Part shown: one piece after another, positions 18,222-28,813 of the stretch
Layout of the letters: every line of letters starts with the position of its first letter
How positions within the stretch are numbered: position 1 is the first letter of the stretch
Source: Plantibacter sp050587525
GTDB taxonomy: Bacteria; Actinomycetota; Actinomycetes; Actinomycetales; Microbacteriaceae
Direction of reading: 5' to 3'
Length of the DNA stretch: 64,000 bases
NCBI RefSeq assembly: GCF_050587525.1
Contig: NZ_JBOBFT010000004.1
Coordinates: 62,001-126,000, forward strand
Translations under genes and position numbers: made by a program
The notes under the pieces: generated by a model
Database searches by the model: none
What the model saw: only the letters and a program-made list of their open reading frames with translations
Told to the model about the DNA's origin: nothing

Positions 18222-19478
18222 CTACGGGTTGGTCAGGCGCCACCAGGACGTCGGCGGAGCGATGTCGCTCGCGAGCGCGAGCGGCACGGTGATCTTCGTC
18301 GCCCCACCGGCGGCTCCCGCACCGACCTCGTAGGTCACAGAACCGACGGTCGAACCCTTCGCTCCGGCCTCCACCGGACGGACCGACGCGGTCTCGGTCA
18401 CCGTCGTGTCCTGCCAGACGAACGTCGACGCCTCTTCCGTGGTCACGATCTTCGACGACTCGCCCCACGTGGCGTCGTAGCTGCCGAAGTCGGCGCCCGC
18501 CGTCGTCAGCGGAACGTCGTGGAATCCTGCGGGAATGCCGCCCAGCACCGAGACGACCGCATCGTTCAGCACGTCGTGATCCGGAGCACCCAGGATGACG
18601 CCCACGATCGTGACCGGACGCCCGGCGATCATCAGATCGGCAGAGAACAGGAGGCAAGCGCCGGACTCGTCGTCCGTGCCGGTCTTCATCCCGGTGACCC
18701 CGTGGGTGCCGAGGAGCGCGTTCGTGTTCTCGACCGGGCCGATCGACGGGAGCGTCGCGGAGGTCTCCGAGACGATGCCGGGCAGCACGGGGTTCTTCAG
18801 GACGAGTTTTCCGATCGCGACGAGGTCGGCCGGCGTGCTCATGTTCGACGGTCCGAGACCGCTCGTGTTCGTGACCGTCGTGCCCGTGAGATGGTGCTCG
18901 GCCAGCCAGGTCTTCGCGGCTGCGAGGTACGCGTCGACCGAGCCGAACGCCCACACGGCGAGCGAGATGCTGTAGTTGTTCGCGGACGGAAGGAGCATGG
19001 CCTCGAGGATCTGCCGCTGCGTGAAGACGGAACCGGCCACGACGGGAGCGGCCGAGCCGTTCTCCGCGATCGTGTCGTAGTAGTAGCCGACGTCGGCGTC
19101 GGTGAGGGTGATGTCGGGGCCGCTCTCCCCCGACGCGAGCGGCTTCGCGTCGAGGACGACGAGCGAGGTGATGGTCTTCGTCAGGCTCGCGATGGGGAAC
19201 GGCGTCTGATCACCGGTCGTGCTGAGGACCCCGTCGAATCCGACGGCGCCGAACGCACCTCGGCCGAAGGACGGCCACGTCATGGCGACCGCCGGAGCAC
19301 TGATCGTGCGTGTCGGCTCGAGGGTCGCGGCAGCTGCCGGAACGGGCCTGGCGAGCGCTCCGCCGCCGTAGATCAGGACCACGAGAACGGCCACGAGACC
19401 ACCGAAGACGGCGAGGCGGCGGCGGCGATAGATCTGTCGTCTCGTGAGTGGCACCCGGCAATGGTACCCGTCCGACAC
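18222..19478 (-). CDS. D-alanyl-D-alanine carboxypeptidase (S11, PBP5-like)
   Basis: Cell-wall enzyme of 418 residues that trims the terminal D-Ala of peptidoglycan stem peptides. Penicillin-binding motifs are all present: SLTK (SxxK, nucleophile Ser), SAN (SxN) and KTGT (KTG). A basic N terminus (RRQIYRRRR) and one hydrophobic helix at about 25-45 suggest a membrane-anchored or secreted protein with the catalytic domain outside. Start is GTG 19478; a second GTG at 19454 gives a shorter N terminus and neither has a clear ribosome site. Confidence 0.9.
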   Translation of the reverse strand: MSDGYHCRVPLTRRQIYRRRRLAVFGGLVAVLVVLIYGGGALARPVPAAAATLEPTRTISAPAVAMTWPSFGRGAFGAVGFDGVLSTTGDQTPFPIASLTKTITSLVVLDAKPLASGESGPDITLTDADVGYYYDTIAENGSAAPVVAGSVFTQRQILEAMLLPSANNYSISLAVWAFGSVDAYLAAAKTWLAEHHLTGTTVTNTSGLGPSNMSTPADLVAIGKLVLKNPVLPGIVSETSATLPSIGPVENTNALLGTHGVTGMKTGTDDESGACLLFSADLMIAGRPVTIVGVILGAPDHDVLNDAVVSVLGGIPAGFHDVPLTTAGADFGSYDATWGESSKIVTTEEASTFVWQDTTVTETASVRPVEAGAKGSTVGSVTYEVGAGAAGGATKITVPLALASDIAPPTSWWRLTNP

Positions 19479-19526
19479 CCGTCGTTCGCTGAGGGCGCTT
19501 CACGACCAGGCGACGTCCGGCGCGCG

Positions 19527-20333
19527 TCAGTCGCGGACGCGCAATTCCCACAGGGCGACGGCACTGGCCGACGCGACGTTGAGCGAGTCGACGCCGTGCA
19601 GCATCGGGATGGTGACGATCGTGTCCGCAGCCTCGAGGGCGGGCTGACTGAGACCGTCTCCTTCCGCTCCGAGGAGGATCGCGAGACGCTCCGGCGCATC
19701 GATCGCGAACGAGTCGAGCGTGACCGCGTCGTCCGCGAGGGCGAGGGCCGCGACCTCGAATCCGAACTCGTCGAGGATGGCACGGGCTTCTGCCCACTCC
19801 GGCAGGCGGGTCCAGGGCACCTGGAGGACGGTCCCCATGCTCACGCGCACGCTCCGGCGGTACAACGGATCGGCACAGCGCGGTGTGATGAACACGGCGT
19901 CGGCGCCGAGCCCGGCGACCGCGCGGAAGATCGCGCCGACGTTCGTGTGGTCGACGATGTCTTCGAGGATCACCACGCGGCGGGCGTTGACGAGGAGCTC
20001 GCGCGGATCGACGAGAGGAGGGCGATGCATGGACGCGAGCGCACCCCGGTGCAGGTGGAACCCGGTGAGCTGTTCGAGGAGGGCCGGTTCCCCCACGAAG
20101 ACGGGGACGTCGAGATCGCCGACGAGCCCCTCGACGTCGTCCAGCCACTTCTCCTGCAGCAGGATCGACCGCGGCATGTGTCCGGCTCGGATCGCCCGTT
20201 CGATGACTTTCGTCGACTCCGCGATGTAGAGGCCGCCCTCCGGTTCCGAGACCCGTCGGAGCGCGACGTCCGTGAGGCGGGAGTAGTCGGCCAGTCGGTC
20301 GTCCTCGAGATCCGTGATCCGAATCGTCCGCAT
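19527..20333 (-). CDS. TrmH/SpoU family RNA 2'-O-methyltransferase
   Basis: 268-residue SPOUT methyltransferase acting on rRNA or tRNA. Family motifs seen are NVGAIFRAVAGLGADAVF (motif 1), LLGAEGDGLS (motif 2) and IPMLHGVDSLNVASASAVA (motif 3, knot). The N-terminal third is the substrate-binding L30e-like domain. Start ATG 20333 has GAGAGGAC upstream. Divergent from the sirtuin gene across 137 bases. The target nucleotide cannot be told. Confidence 0.92.
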   Translation of the reverse strand: MRTIRITDLEDDRLADYSRLTDVALRRVSEPEGGLYIAESTKVIERAIRAGHMPRSILLQEKWLDDVEGLVGDLDVPVFVGEPALLEQLTGFHLHRGALASMHRPPLVDPRELLVNARRVVILEDIVDHTNVGAIFRAVAGLGADAVFITPRCADPLYRRSVRVSMGTVLQVPWTRLPEWAEARAILDEFGFEVAALALADDAVTLDSFAIDAPERLAILLGAEGDGLSQPALEAADTIVTIPMLHGVDSLNVASASAVALWELRVRD

Positions 20334-20470
20334 GGTGTGTCCTCTCGAGCAGGTGCGCCCCGAGATCCTCGGTGGCTCCGCCCTACTTTGCCAGAGCCGG
20401 GAACACAACCGAAAAGCCAGCCGTTTACACTCAGTGGTGCCGGCGTTCTCCGGCGCCTGATGGAGGAGAC

Positions 20471-21376
20471 ATGACAGCACCCGTCGACGTGCAGGACGAA
20501 GCGGTCTCCGAGCGCGCCGTCGCGGAGGCGACCGAGCAGGCGATCCAGCTGCTCGACGGCAAGCGACTCATCATCCTGACCGGCGCTGGCGTGAGCACGG
20601 ACTCGGGCATCCCCGACTATCGCGGGAAGGGCGCGCCCAAGCGGACGCCGATGACGGTGGACCAGTTCCTCTCGAACGACGCATCACGCAAGCGCTACTG
20701 GGCAGGCAGCCATCTCGGCTGGAAGCGATTTGACGGTGCCCGCCCCAATGAAGGCCACAGGGTCATCGCGAATCTGGAGGAGGCCGAGATCCTCTCCGGC
20801 GTCATCACCCAGAACGTCGACGGTCTGCACATCCGTGCCGGTTCTCGTCGGGTGGTCGACCTCCACGGCTCCATGGACCGCGTCAGCTGTCTGTCCTGCG
20901 GCCAGACCTACGCCAGATCGAGCATCGCCGATCGCATGTCCCTGCTGAACCCGTGGATCGACACGACGACCGATGTGACGATCAACCCGGACGGCGACGC
21001 TGAAGTCGATCGTGTCGACGACATCGTCGTCCCCGTCTGTTCCGTGTGCGGCGGCATGTTGAAGCCCGACGTCGTCTTCTTCGGCGAGTTCATCCCCGCG
21101 GAGAAGTTCGCCGAGGCGTCGGCGCTCGTCCGTTCCTCCGAAGCCCTCGTCATCGCGGGATCATCGCTCGTCGTGAACTCCGGCATCCGGCTCCTCGAAC
21201 AGGCCAGGCGTCGTCGGCTGCCGGTCGTCGTCATCAACCGCGGCCCGACGAAGGCCGACACGCGTGCCAACGTCAAGATCGATGCGGGGACGAGCGAGAC
21301 CCTGACGACGATCGCCGAGCACCTACTGCCGGCGTCGTTCACGACGGTCATCGGTTCTGGCGCGACCGACGCGTAG
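20471..21376 (+). CDS. NAD-dependent protein deacylase (Sir2 family)
   Basis: 301-residue sirtuin. NAD-binding GAGVSTDSGIPDYRG (about residue 44), TQNVDGLH with the catalytic His region, and a zinc site of two Cys pairs (CLSCG and CSVCGG). A 60-residue insertion with LLNPWIDTTTDV separates the zinc pairs. Start ATG 20471 follows a strong GGAGGAGAC site. It removes acyl groups from lysines, yielding nicotinamide and O-acyl-ADP-ribose. Convergent with the alpha/beta hydrolase gene. Confidence 0.93.
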   Translation: MTAPVDVQDEAVSERAVAEATEQAIQLLDGKRLIILTGAGVSTDSGIPDYRGKGAPKRTPMTVDQFLSNDASRKRYWAGSHLGWKRFDGARPNEGHRVIANLEEAEILSGVITQNVDGLHIRAGSRRVVDLHGSMDRVSCLSCGQTYARSSIADRMSLLNPWIDTTTDVTINPDGDAEVDRVDDIVVPVCSVCGGMLKPDVVFFGEFIPAEKFAEASALVRSSEALVIAGSSLVVNSGIRLLEQARRRRLPVVVINRGPTKADTRANVKIDAGTSETLTTIAEHLLPASFTTVIGSGATDA

Positions 21377-21430
21377 AAGCGGGACCCGCTCGGAGCGGTG
21401 CACGGGCGGTGCCCGTTCCGCGTCGCGGAC

Positions 21431-22333
21431 TCAGCCCGCGCGGTGATCCGTCGCGAGGAACGCCGTGAGCTGCTGTGCGGCCATGACGGGCTCCTCGTAG
21501 TGGATGAGGTGACCGACGCGCGGGATGACGTGGAGCTGCGCATCGGCGAACCGACCCTGCAGCACGTGCTGCGCCGCAACCGGTGTGATGTCGTCCCGCT
21601 CGGCCGCGATGAGGAGCGTCCTGGTGGGGATGTCCTCGGCGTACTCGCTCACGTCGTGGCTGACGGACGCCTTGAACGCTTCGAGCACGACGTTGCGGTC
21701 GGCGAACGCGCTGAAGTAGCGCGCGTGCTGATCGTGGATCCATCGACGGAGTGCAGGATCCTTCGTCTTCGCCATCGCCTCGCTCATGATCCGGACGACG
21801 GCACCGCTGCGCAGGAGTGCGAAGCCGAGCTTCTCCGGCAGCCATGCCGACGCCTGGTAGTAGAACACTGCGAGTCTGGTGAGAATCCCCCGAGGACCCT
21901 CGAGGGCCGGAGCGGCGATCGGGTTGACGAGCACGAGGTCGTCGGGCCGGAGACCACCGGCGACGGCCGCGCTGACCACGATCGACCCGAAGGAGTGGCC
22001 GAGGACGACGAGACGCCCGGTCGGGGCGACCGCGTCGAGGAATGCGGGCAACCACGTCGAGTACGAGGCGATGTCGTGAGGGCGGTCCGTGAAGGCCGCG
22101 GAAGCCCCGAATCCGGGCAGATCCGGCGCGAGGATCCGGACACCGGACAGCTGCGCGACGACCGGTTCGAGCCCGTGGTGATCGCCTCGAAACCCGTGGA
22201 CGAGCACGATCGTCGTCGACGCACCCGAATCACCGTAGTCCCAGAACTTCGTCTCCACGCCGAACACGGTGACCGACCGTTCCTCGACGGGAACGCGGTC
22301 GAGGAGGGCTGCATACGGAGAATCAACTGGCAC
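21431..22333 (-). CDS. Alpha/beta hydrolase
   Basis: 300-residue hydrolase fold. Oxyanion-hole HGFRGDHHG, nucleophile elbow GHSFGS (Ser about residue 119), acid Asp in the ERDDITP region and catalytic His in VGHLIHYEEP. A helical cap spans about residues 140-210. No signal peptide. Substrate unknown; esterases, haloperoxidases and C-C hydrolases share this pattern. Divergent from treS across about 109 bases. Confidence 0.88.
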   Translation of the reverse strand: MPVDSPYAALLDRVPVEERSVTVFGVETKFWDYGDSGASTTIVLVHGFRGDHHGLEPVVAQLSGVRILAPDLPGFGASAAFTDRPHDIASYSTWLPAFLDAVAPTGRLVVLGHSFGSIVVSAAVAGGLRPDDLVLVNPIAAPALEGPRGILTRLAVFYYQASAWLPEKLGFALLRSGAVVRIMSEAMAKTKDPALRRWIHDQHARYFSAFADRNVVLEAFKASVSHDVSEYAEDIPTRTLLIAAERDDITPVAAQHVLQGRFADAQLHVIPRVGHLIHYEEPVMAAQQLTAFLATDHRAG

Positions 22334-22442
22334 AGCCCCAGTTTAGGCAGCCCACACGTGTACACGGCCGCACAGCCGACCCTAGACTCGAATGGTTGTG
22401 CCCTGATCCCCTACTCCCCCAACAGCATTCGAGAGGATGAAC

Positions 22443-24155
<1,713 letters not shown>

Positions 24156-24187
24156 ACACCAACTCCACTAACACCATCAGCCACAAC

Positions 24188-24223
24188 AGGAACCCGTTCG
24201 GCACGACGTGCCGGGCGGGTTCC
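24188..24223 (+). terminator. Hairpin after treS
   Basis: AGGAACCCG (24188-24196) pairs with CGGGTTCCT (24215-24223), with an inner GGCAC/GTGCC pair. It lies 33 bases after the treS stop. No long U-run follows. Confidence 0.7.
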
Positions 24224-24257
24224 TCGGTGTGTCGGCCGTCAGCCGTAGGGTGAAACC

Positions 24258-24962
24258 GTGAACATCGAGACGACCCTCCCCACCTGGACCAACCGACTCG
24301 CGGTCTTCGACCTCGAGACCACGGGCATCGACGTCGCCACGAGTCGCATCGTGACGGCCTTCATCGGCGTCTTGGGCGCCGACGGCCAGGTCGAGGAGGC
24401 GTGGTCGTGGATGGCGGACCCCGGGGTCGAGATCCCCGAACGGGCCACCGAGGTCCACGGCATCACCACGGAGGCGGCTCGGAGGGACGGCCGCCAGTCC
24501 CCGGAGGTCGTCGCCGAGATCGTGTCGACCCTGCGGCTCCTGCTCGACGCCGGCACACCCGTCGTGGCCTACAACGCGCCGTACGACTTCTCGCTCCTCC
24601 ACCACGAAGCGCTCCGCCACGGCATCGAGTCCATCGCGGAGCCGTCCCCCGTCATCGACCCGCTCATCATCGACAAGCAGCTCGACCGCTACCGCAAGGG
24701 CAAGCGAACCCTCGACCTCGTCTCGGCGTTCTACGGCGTTCCTCTGGAAGGCGCACACGACGCCGGTGTGGACGCGATCGCGGCGGGCCGTATCGCCCAG
24801 GCCATCGCACGTATCCACTCCGAGCACTTGCCCTTCGAGGCGGCAGACCTCCACGACCTCCAGGTCGGGTGGGCGGCAGAGCAGGCCAAGGACTTCGAGT
24901 CCTACATGCGCCGCGCCCGCGACCCCGAGTTCACCGCCGAGATCGGCTGGCCCATCCGCTAG
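24258..24962 (+). CDS. DEDDh 3'-5' exonuclease (DnaQ-like)
   Basis: 234-residue exonuclease of the DNA polymerase III epsilon family. ExoI is FDLETTG, ExoII is YNAPYDFSLL and ExoIII is AHDAGVDA with the His of the DEDDh type. It lacks a second domain, so it is a stand-alone exonuclease rather than a helicase or GIY-YIG fusion; annotated relatives are often called exonuclease domain proteins. Start GTG 24258 follows AGGGTG. It ends before a short repeat and a shared terminator with rpmE2. Confidence 0.9.
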   Translation: MNIETTLPTWTNRLAVFDLETTGIDVATSRIVTAFIGVLGADGQVEEAWSWMADPGVEIPERATEVHGITTEAARRDGRQSPEVVAEIVSTLRLLLDAGTPVVAYNAPYDFSLLHHEALRHGIESIAEPSPVIDPLIIDKQLDRYRKGKRTLDLVSAFYGVPLEGAHDAGVDAIAAGRIAQAIARIHSEHLPFEAADLHDLQVGWAAEQAKDFESYMRRARDPEFTAEIGWPIR

Positions 24963-24979
24963 CTGCACCCGTCCGCTCG

Positions 24980-25030
24980 TGACACTGCAGAAACGCTCAT
25001 GACACTGCAGAAATCATGACACTGCAGAAA
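24980..25030. repeat. Three copies of a 14-bp direct repeat
   Basis: TGACACTGCAGAAA occurs exactly at 24980-24993, 25000-25013 and 25017-25030, with spacings of 20 and 17 bases. It sits between the exonuclease stop and the shared terminator. Spacers of three to six bases are far too short for a CRISPR array. Function unknown. Confidence 0.9.
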
Positions 25031-25031
25031 C

Positions 25032-25069
25032 ACAGAACGGCCCGATCCAAGCGGATCGGGCCGTTCTGT
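25032..25069. terminator. Two-way terminator between exonuclease gene and rpmE2
   Basis: A perfect 17-base stem (25032-25048 with 25053-25069) encloses the loop AAGC. It is symmetric for both strands and lies 26 bases beyond the rpmE2 stop. Confidence 0.85.
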
Positions 25070-25095
25070 TGTGCTCGATGTCGAGCGTGGGCTGA

Positions 25096-25344
25096 CTACT
25101 TGCCGAAGCCCTTGAAGCGCTGGTTGAACTTCTCGACGCGGCCGGCCGAGTCCATGATGCGCTGCTTGCCCGTGTAGAACGGGTGCGACTCGGAGGAGAT
25201 CTCGACGTCGATCACCGGGTAGGTGACGCCGTCCAGCTCGATCGTCTTGGAGGACGACACGGTCGAACGCGTGAGGAAGGTCGAGCCCGACGCGAGGTCG
25301 CGGAAGACGACGGCTTCGTAGGTGGGGTGGATGTCAGTTTTCAT
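25096..25344 (-). CDS. rpmE2: 50S ribosomal protein L31 type B (zinc-free)
   Basis: 82-residue L31. It begins MKTDIHPTYEAVVF and has the SSESHPFYTGKQ segment of the family, but no cysteine at all, which marks the type B form that lacks the zinc site. Start ATG 25344 with AAGGA upstream; an upstream GTG-type extension has no L31 similarity. In several actinobacteria the type B copy is induced by zinc shortage through Zur. No obvious Zur palindrome was found in the 111 bases upstream. Confidence 0.95.
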   Translation of the reverse strand: MKTDIHPTYEAVVFRDLASGSTFLTRSTVSSSKTIELDGVTYPVIDVEISSESHPFYTGKQRIMDSAGRVEKFNQRFKGFGK

Positions 25345-25455
25345 CAGGAGTCCTTGTTGAGCGGTTTGGATGGTGGCGCCCGTACCCGTCGGCGAACCTG
25401 GGGTTCGGGGCAAGAAGCTTTTGGCTGCACGAGCCAGCTGTCTACATTACCAGAT

Positions 25456-26262
25456 TCAGGCGCGTGCTGCGGCACCGGCGCGAGCGGAACGCGCGTGGTA
25501 GCGGCCGTCGGTCTCGGTCAGTTCGATGGGCAGATCGAAGGTCTCCGAGAGGTTCTCTGCCGTGAGCGTCTCGGAGATGGGGCCTGCGGCCACGATCTCG
25601 CCGTCACGGAGCAGCAGCACGTGGCTGAAACCGACGGGGATCTCCTCGACGTGGTGGGTGACCATGATGATGGCGGGCGAGTCGTCGGCGCTCGCGAAGC
25701 CGCCGAGGAGCTCGACGAGTTCTTCGCGCGTGCCGAGGTCGAGGCTCGCGGCCGGCTCGTCGAGCAGGAGGAGTTCCGGGTCGGTCATGATCGCACGGGC
25801 GATCTGGACGCGCTTCTGCTCGCCGTCGCTCAGGCTGCCGAAGCGGCGGTCCACGAGGTGGTCGAGCTTCCATTCTGCGAGTACGCGAGTGGCCCGCTTG
25901 ACGTCGATGTCGTCATACTGCTCGACCCAGCGACCCGTGACCGAGTATGCGGCGGTGAGGACGACGTCGAGGACCGTCTCCGTCTCGGGGACGCGCTTCG
26001 CGAGCGCGGATGAGGCGAACCCGATGCGCGGACGCAGTTCGAAGACGTCGACTTTGCCGAGCGTCTCGTCGAGTACGGTGACCGACCCCTTGGTGGGGTG
26101 GATGAGCGTGGAGGCGAGCTGCAGGAGCGTGGTCTTGCCGGCGCCGTTCGGTCCGAGGATGACCCACCGCTGGTCGCCGGTCACCTCCCAGTTGACCCCG
26201 TCGAGGATGGGGTTGAGATTGCGGACCACGGACACGTCGGAGAACTGCAGGACACTCGGCAT
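25456..26262 (-). CDS. ABC transporter ATP-binding protein
   Basis: 268-residue single ATPase domain. Walker A GPNGAGKTT (about residue 38), signature LSDGEQKR, Walker B LLLLDEPAAS and switch His in THHVEEIP. No membrane partner or substrate-binding protein lies next to it, so it is an orphan; similarity of the VTHHVEEIP pattern suggests the ModF/iron-type group. Transport, and its substrate, remain unproven. Upstream of rpmE2 on the same strand with a 111-base gap. Confidence 0.88.
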   Translation of the reverse strand: MPSVLQFSDVSVVRNLNPILDGVNWEVTGDQRWVILGPNGAGKTTLLQLASTLIHPTKGSVTVLDETLGKVDVFELRPRIGFASSALAKRVPETETVLDVVLTAAYSVTGRWVEQYDDIDVKRATRVLAEWKLDHLVDRRFGSLSDGEQKRVQIARAIMTDPELLLLDEPAASLDLGTREELVELLGGFASADDSPAIIMVTHHVEEIPVGFSHVLLLRDGEIVAAGPISETLTAENLSETFDLPIELTETDGRYHARSARAGAAARA

Positions 26263-26309
26263 GCTTCCTAGCCTAGTGCTCGCGCCCGTCCTCCGAGCCG
26301 TCGCTCCAC

Positions 26310-26334
26310 GGGGTTTCGGAGCCTCCGAAACCCC
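26310..26334 (-). terminator. Hairpin after glgM
   Basis: GGGGTTTCGGA (26310-26320) pairs perfectly with TCCGAAACCCC (26324-26334) around a three-base loop, eight bases beyond the glgM stop. No U-run is visible. Confidence 0.75.
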
Positions 26335-26341
26335 GCGCGAT

Positions 26342-27523
26342 CTACAGCAGCGAGCGGTACAGCGCCGCCGTCTGCGTGCCGATCTGCGACCAGCTGAACT
26401 CGGTCTCGGCGCGCCGTCTGCCCGCTTCGCCGTACGCCCGGGCGCGGGCCGGATCGCTCACGACCTCGGTGAGCACCGCGGCGAGATCCGCCACGAACCG
26501 TTCCGGGTCGAGCGGGGTGCCCGTGCCGTCCGTCGCCTGGTCGATGGGGACGATGCGTCCGGTCACGCCGTCCTGGACGACCTCGGGGATGCCGCCGGTG
26601 CCGGTGCCGACGACCGCGGCGCCGCACGCCATCGCTTCGAGGTTGACGATGCCGAGCGGTTCGTACACCGACGGGCACACGAACGTCGTCGCCGCCGTCA
26701 ACACCGTGCAGAGTTCGTGGCGAGGGAGGATGCGATCGATCCAGACCACGCCGGAACGCTCGGTCTGGAGCTCGGCGACGAGGCCCTTCACCTCTTCGAG
26801 GATCTCCGGGGTGTCCGGCGCTCCGGCGCACAGCACGAGCTGCACCTCGGGCGGGAGCAGCTTCGCGGCACGCAGCAGGTACGGGAGCCCCTTCTGGCGG
26901 GTGATGCGACCGACGAAGACGACCGAGGGACGCGACGGATCGATGCCGACGCTGGCGAGGAAGTCGTCGTCGACGCGCGGCTGCCAGTCCGTCAGGTCGA
27001 TCCCGTTGTAGATCACCGAGACGCGCTCCGGGTCGAGGCTCGGATAGGAGCGCAGGATGTCGCGGCGCATGCCGTCGCTCACGGCCACGATCGCCGCAGC
27101 GCCCTCGTACGCAGTTCGTTCGACCCAGCTCGACACGCGGTACCCGCCGCCCAACTGCTCGGCCTTCCACGGGCGCAGCGGTTCGAGGCTGTGCGCCGTG
27201 ATCACGTGCGGGATCCCGTGGAGCATCGATGCGAGGTGACCGGCGCCGTTCGCGTACCAGGTGTGGGAGTGCACCAGATCGGCCCCAGCGGCGTCCTGCG
27301 CCATCAGGAGGTCCGTGCCGATGGTCGTGAGCGCGGGGTTCGCCCCGACGAGCTCAGCAGGCGTCTGGTAGGCGTACGTGTCCGGTTCGTCGCGTGGCGC
27401 GCCGAAGCATCGGACGGTCACGGACAGTTCGGTTCGAAGGGATTTCACCAGTTCGGCGACGTGCACGCCGGCACCGCCGTACACCTCCGGTGGATACTCC
27501 CGGGTGAGAAGGTCAACTCGCAT
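26342..27523 (-). CDS. glgM: GT4 glycosyltransferase, GlgM/GlgA type
   Basis: 393-residue GT-B enzyme annotated in actinobacteria as glycogen synthase. It begins MRVDLLTREYPPEVYGGAGVHV and carries VFVGRITRQKG and the C-terminal EPLGIVNLEAMACG motif with the retaining-enzyme Glu. It belongs to the actinobacterial GT4 form (Rv1212c type), which in mycobacteria makes maltose-1-phosphate from ADP-glucose and glucose-1-phosphate. The divergent neighbour glgC supplies the ADP-glucose, 45 bases away. Whether it makes maltose-1-phosphate or extends glucan here is inferred, not shown. Confidence 0.85.
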   Translation of the reverse strand: MRVDLLTREYPPEVYGGAGVHVAELVKSLRTELSVTVRCFGAPRDEPDTYAYQTPAELVGANPALTTIGTDLLMAQDAAGADLVHSHTWYANGAGHLASMLHGIPHVITAHSLEPLRPWKAEQLGGGYRVSSWVERTAYEGAAAIVAVSDGMRRDILRSYPSLDPERVSVIYNGIDLTDWQPRVDDDFLASVGIDPSRPSVVFVGRITRQKGLPYLLRAAKLLPPEVQLVLCAGAPDTPEILEEVKGLVAELQTERSGVVWIDRILPRHELCTVLTAATTFVCPSVYEPLGIVNLEAMACGAAVVGTGTGGIPEVVQDGVTGRIVPIDQATDGTGTPLDPERFVADLAAVLTEVVSDPARARAYGEAGRRRAETEFSWSQIGTQTAALYRSLL

Positions 27524-27568
27524 GCCTCGACGCTAGTGCAGTCCTGTTCGACCATCTACTGTGAAGGC

Positions 27569-28813
27569 ATGGCGACGTCAAAGAAGATTTTCGGAATCGT
27601 GCTCGCAGGTGGCGAGGGAAAGCGTCTGATGCCGCTGACGGCGGACCGGGCGAAGCCCGCTGTGCCGTTCGGGGGTCAGTACCGGCTCATCGATTTCGCA
27701 CTGTCGAACCTCATCAACTCGGGGTTGACGCAGATCGTTGTGCTGACGCAGTACAAGTCCCACAGCCTCGACAGGCACGTCTCCCAGACCTGGAGGCTCT
27801 CCGGCCTCCTCAACTCGTACGTCGCGTCGGTGCCGGCGCAGCAGCGTCTCGGGAAACGCTGGTTCAGCGGCTCCGCCGACGCGATCCTGCAGAGCCTCAA
27901 CCTCATCCGCGACGAGAAGCCGGACATCGTGGTGGTCGTCGGCGCTGACCACGTGTACCGCATGGACTTCGAGCAGATGATCCAGGCCCACATCGACTCG
28001 GGCCAGAAGGCGACCGTCGCCGCGATCCGTCAGCCGATCTCCCTCGCCGACCAGTTCGGCGTCATCGACGTCGACCCGGACGACCCGACGAAGATCGCCC
28101 AGTTCCTGGAGAAGCCGCTCGACCCGCCGGGGCTCCCCGACGCGCCGCACGAGGTCCTCGCCTCGATGGGCAACTACGTGTTCGACGCCGATGCGCTCAT
28201 CGAAGCCGTGATCGGCGACGGCGAACGGACCTCGTCCAACCACGACATGGGCGGCGACATCATCCCCTACTTCGTCGAGCAGGGTCAGGCCGGCGTCTAC
28301 GACCTGCAGCGAAACGACGTGCCGGGGTCCACCGATCGAGACCGGTACTACTGGCGCGACGTGGGGACCATCGACTCGTTCTTCGAAGCCCACCAGGACC
28401 TCATCTCGACGCTCCCGGTCTTCAACCTGTACAACCGCGACTGGCCGATCTTCAGCCAGCAGCTGAACTCCCCGCCCGCGAAGTTCGTCCGCGACGCGAA
28501 GGGCAACCTGGGACAGGTCATCGATTCGATCGTCTCGCTCGGTTCGCTCATCTCCGGTGCGCACATCGAGCGCAGCGTACTCGGACCGTGGGCGCTCCTG
28601 GAGTCCGGTTCGCACGTCGTGGACTCCGTCATCTTCGACAAGGTGCGCATCGAACCGGACGCCTACGTGCAGCGGGCTATCCTGGACAAGGATGTGGTGG
28701 TGACGGCAGGCGCGCGCGTCGGCGTCGATCACGACCGGGACCGCGCACGCGGCTTCACGGTCACCGAATCCGGTCTCACCGTCGTCGGCAAGGGAGTACG
28801 CGTCGTTCCATGA
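27569..28813 (+). CDS. glgC: Glucose-1-phosphate adenylyltransferase
   Basis: 414-residue enzyme making ADP-glucose, the donor for glycogen and maltose-1-phosphate. Motifs: VLAGGEGKRLMPLTADRAKPAVPFGG split over the first 40 residues, VVGADHVYRMD, and FLEKP. The C-terminal left-handed beta-helix is visible as repeating hydrophobic residues after about 300. Start ATG 27569, preceded closely by GAAGG. The 3' end overlaps serB (ATGA). Allosteric control by sugar phosphates is known for the family. Confidence 0.95.
   Translation: MATSKKIFGIVLAGGEGKRLMPLTADRAKPAVPFGGQYRLIDFALSNLINSGLTQIVVLTQYKSHSLDRHVSQTWRLSGLLNSYVASVPAQQRLGKRWFSGSADAILQSLNLIRDEKPDIVVVVGADHVYRMDFEQMIQAHIDSGQKATVAAIRQPISLADQFGVIDVDPDDPTKIAQFLEKPLDPPGLPDAPHEVLASMGNYVFDADALIEAVIGDGERTSSNHDMGGDIIPYFVEQGQAGVYDLQRNDVPGSTDRDRYYWRDVGTIDSFFEAHQDLISTLPVFNLYNRDWPIFSQQLNSPPAKFVRDAKGNLGQVIDSIVSLGSLISGAHIERSVLGPWALLESGSHVVDSVIFDKVRIEPDAYVQRAILDKDVVVTAGARVGVDHDRDRARGFTVTESGLTVVGKGVRVVP

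Noticed and set aside
24980..25030. Short CRISPR-like array
   Set aside because: The spacers are only three to six bases and the repeat is 14 bases; no cas gene is near.
25526..27568. About 2 kb open frame on the plus strand running into glgC
   Set aside because: It lies opposite the ABC ATPase and glgM genes and is an artefact of high GC; the glgC family begins at 27569.
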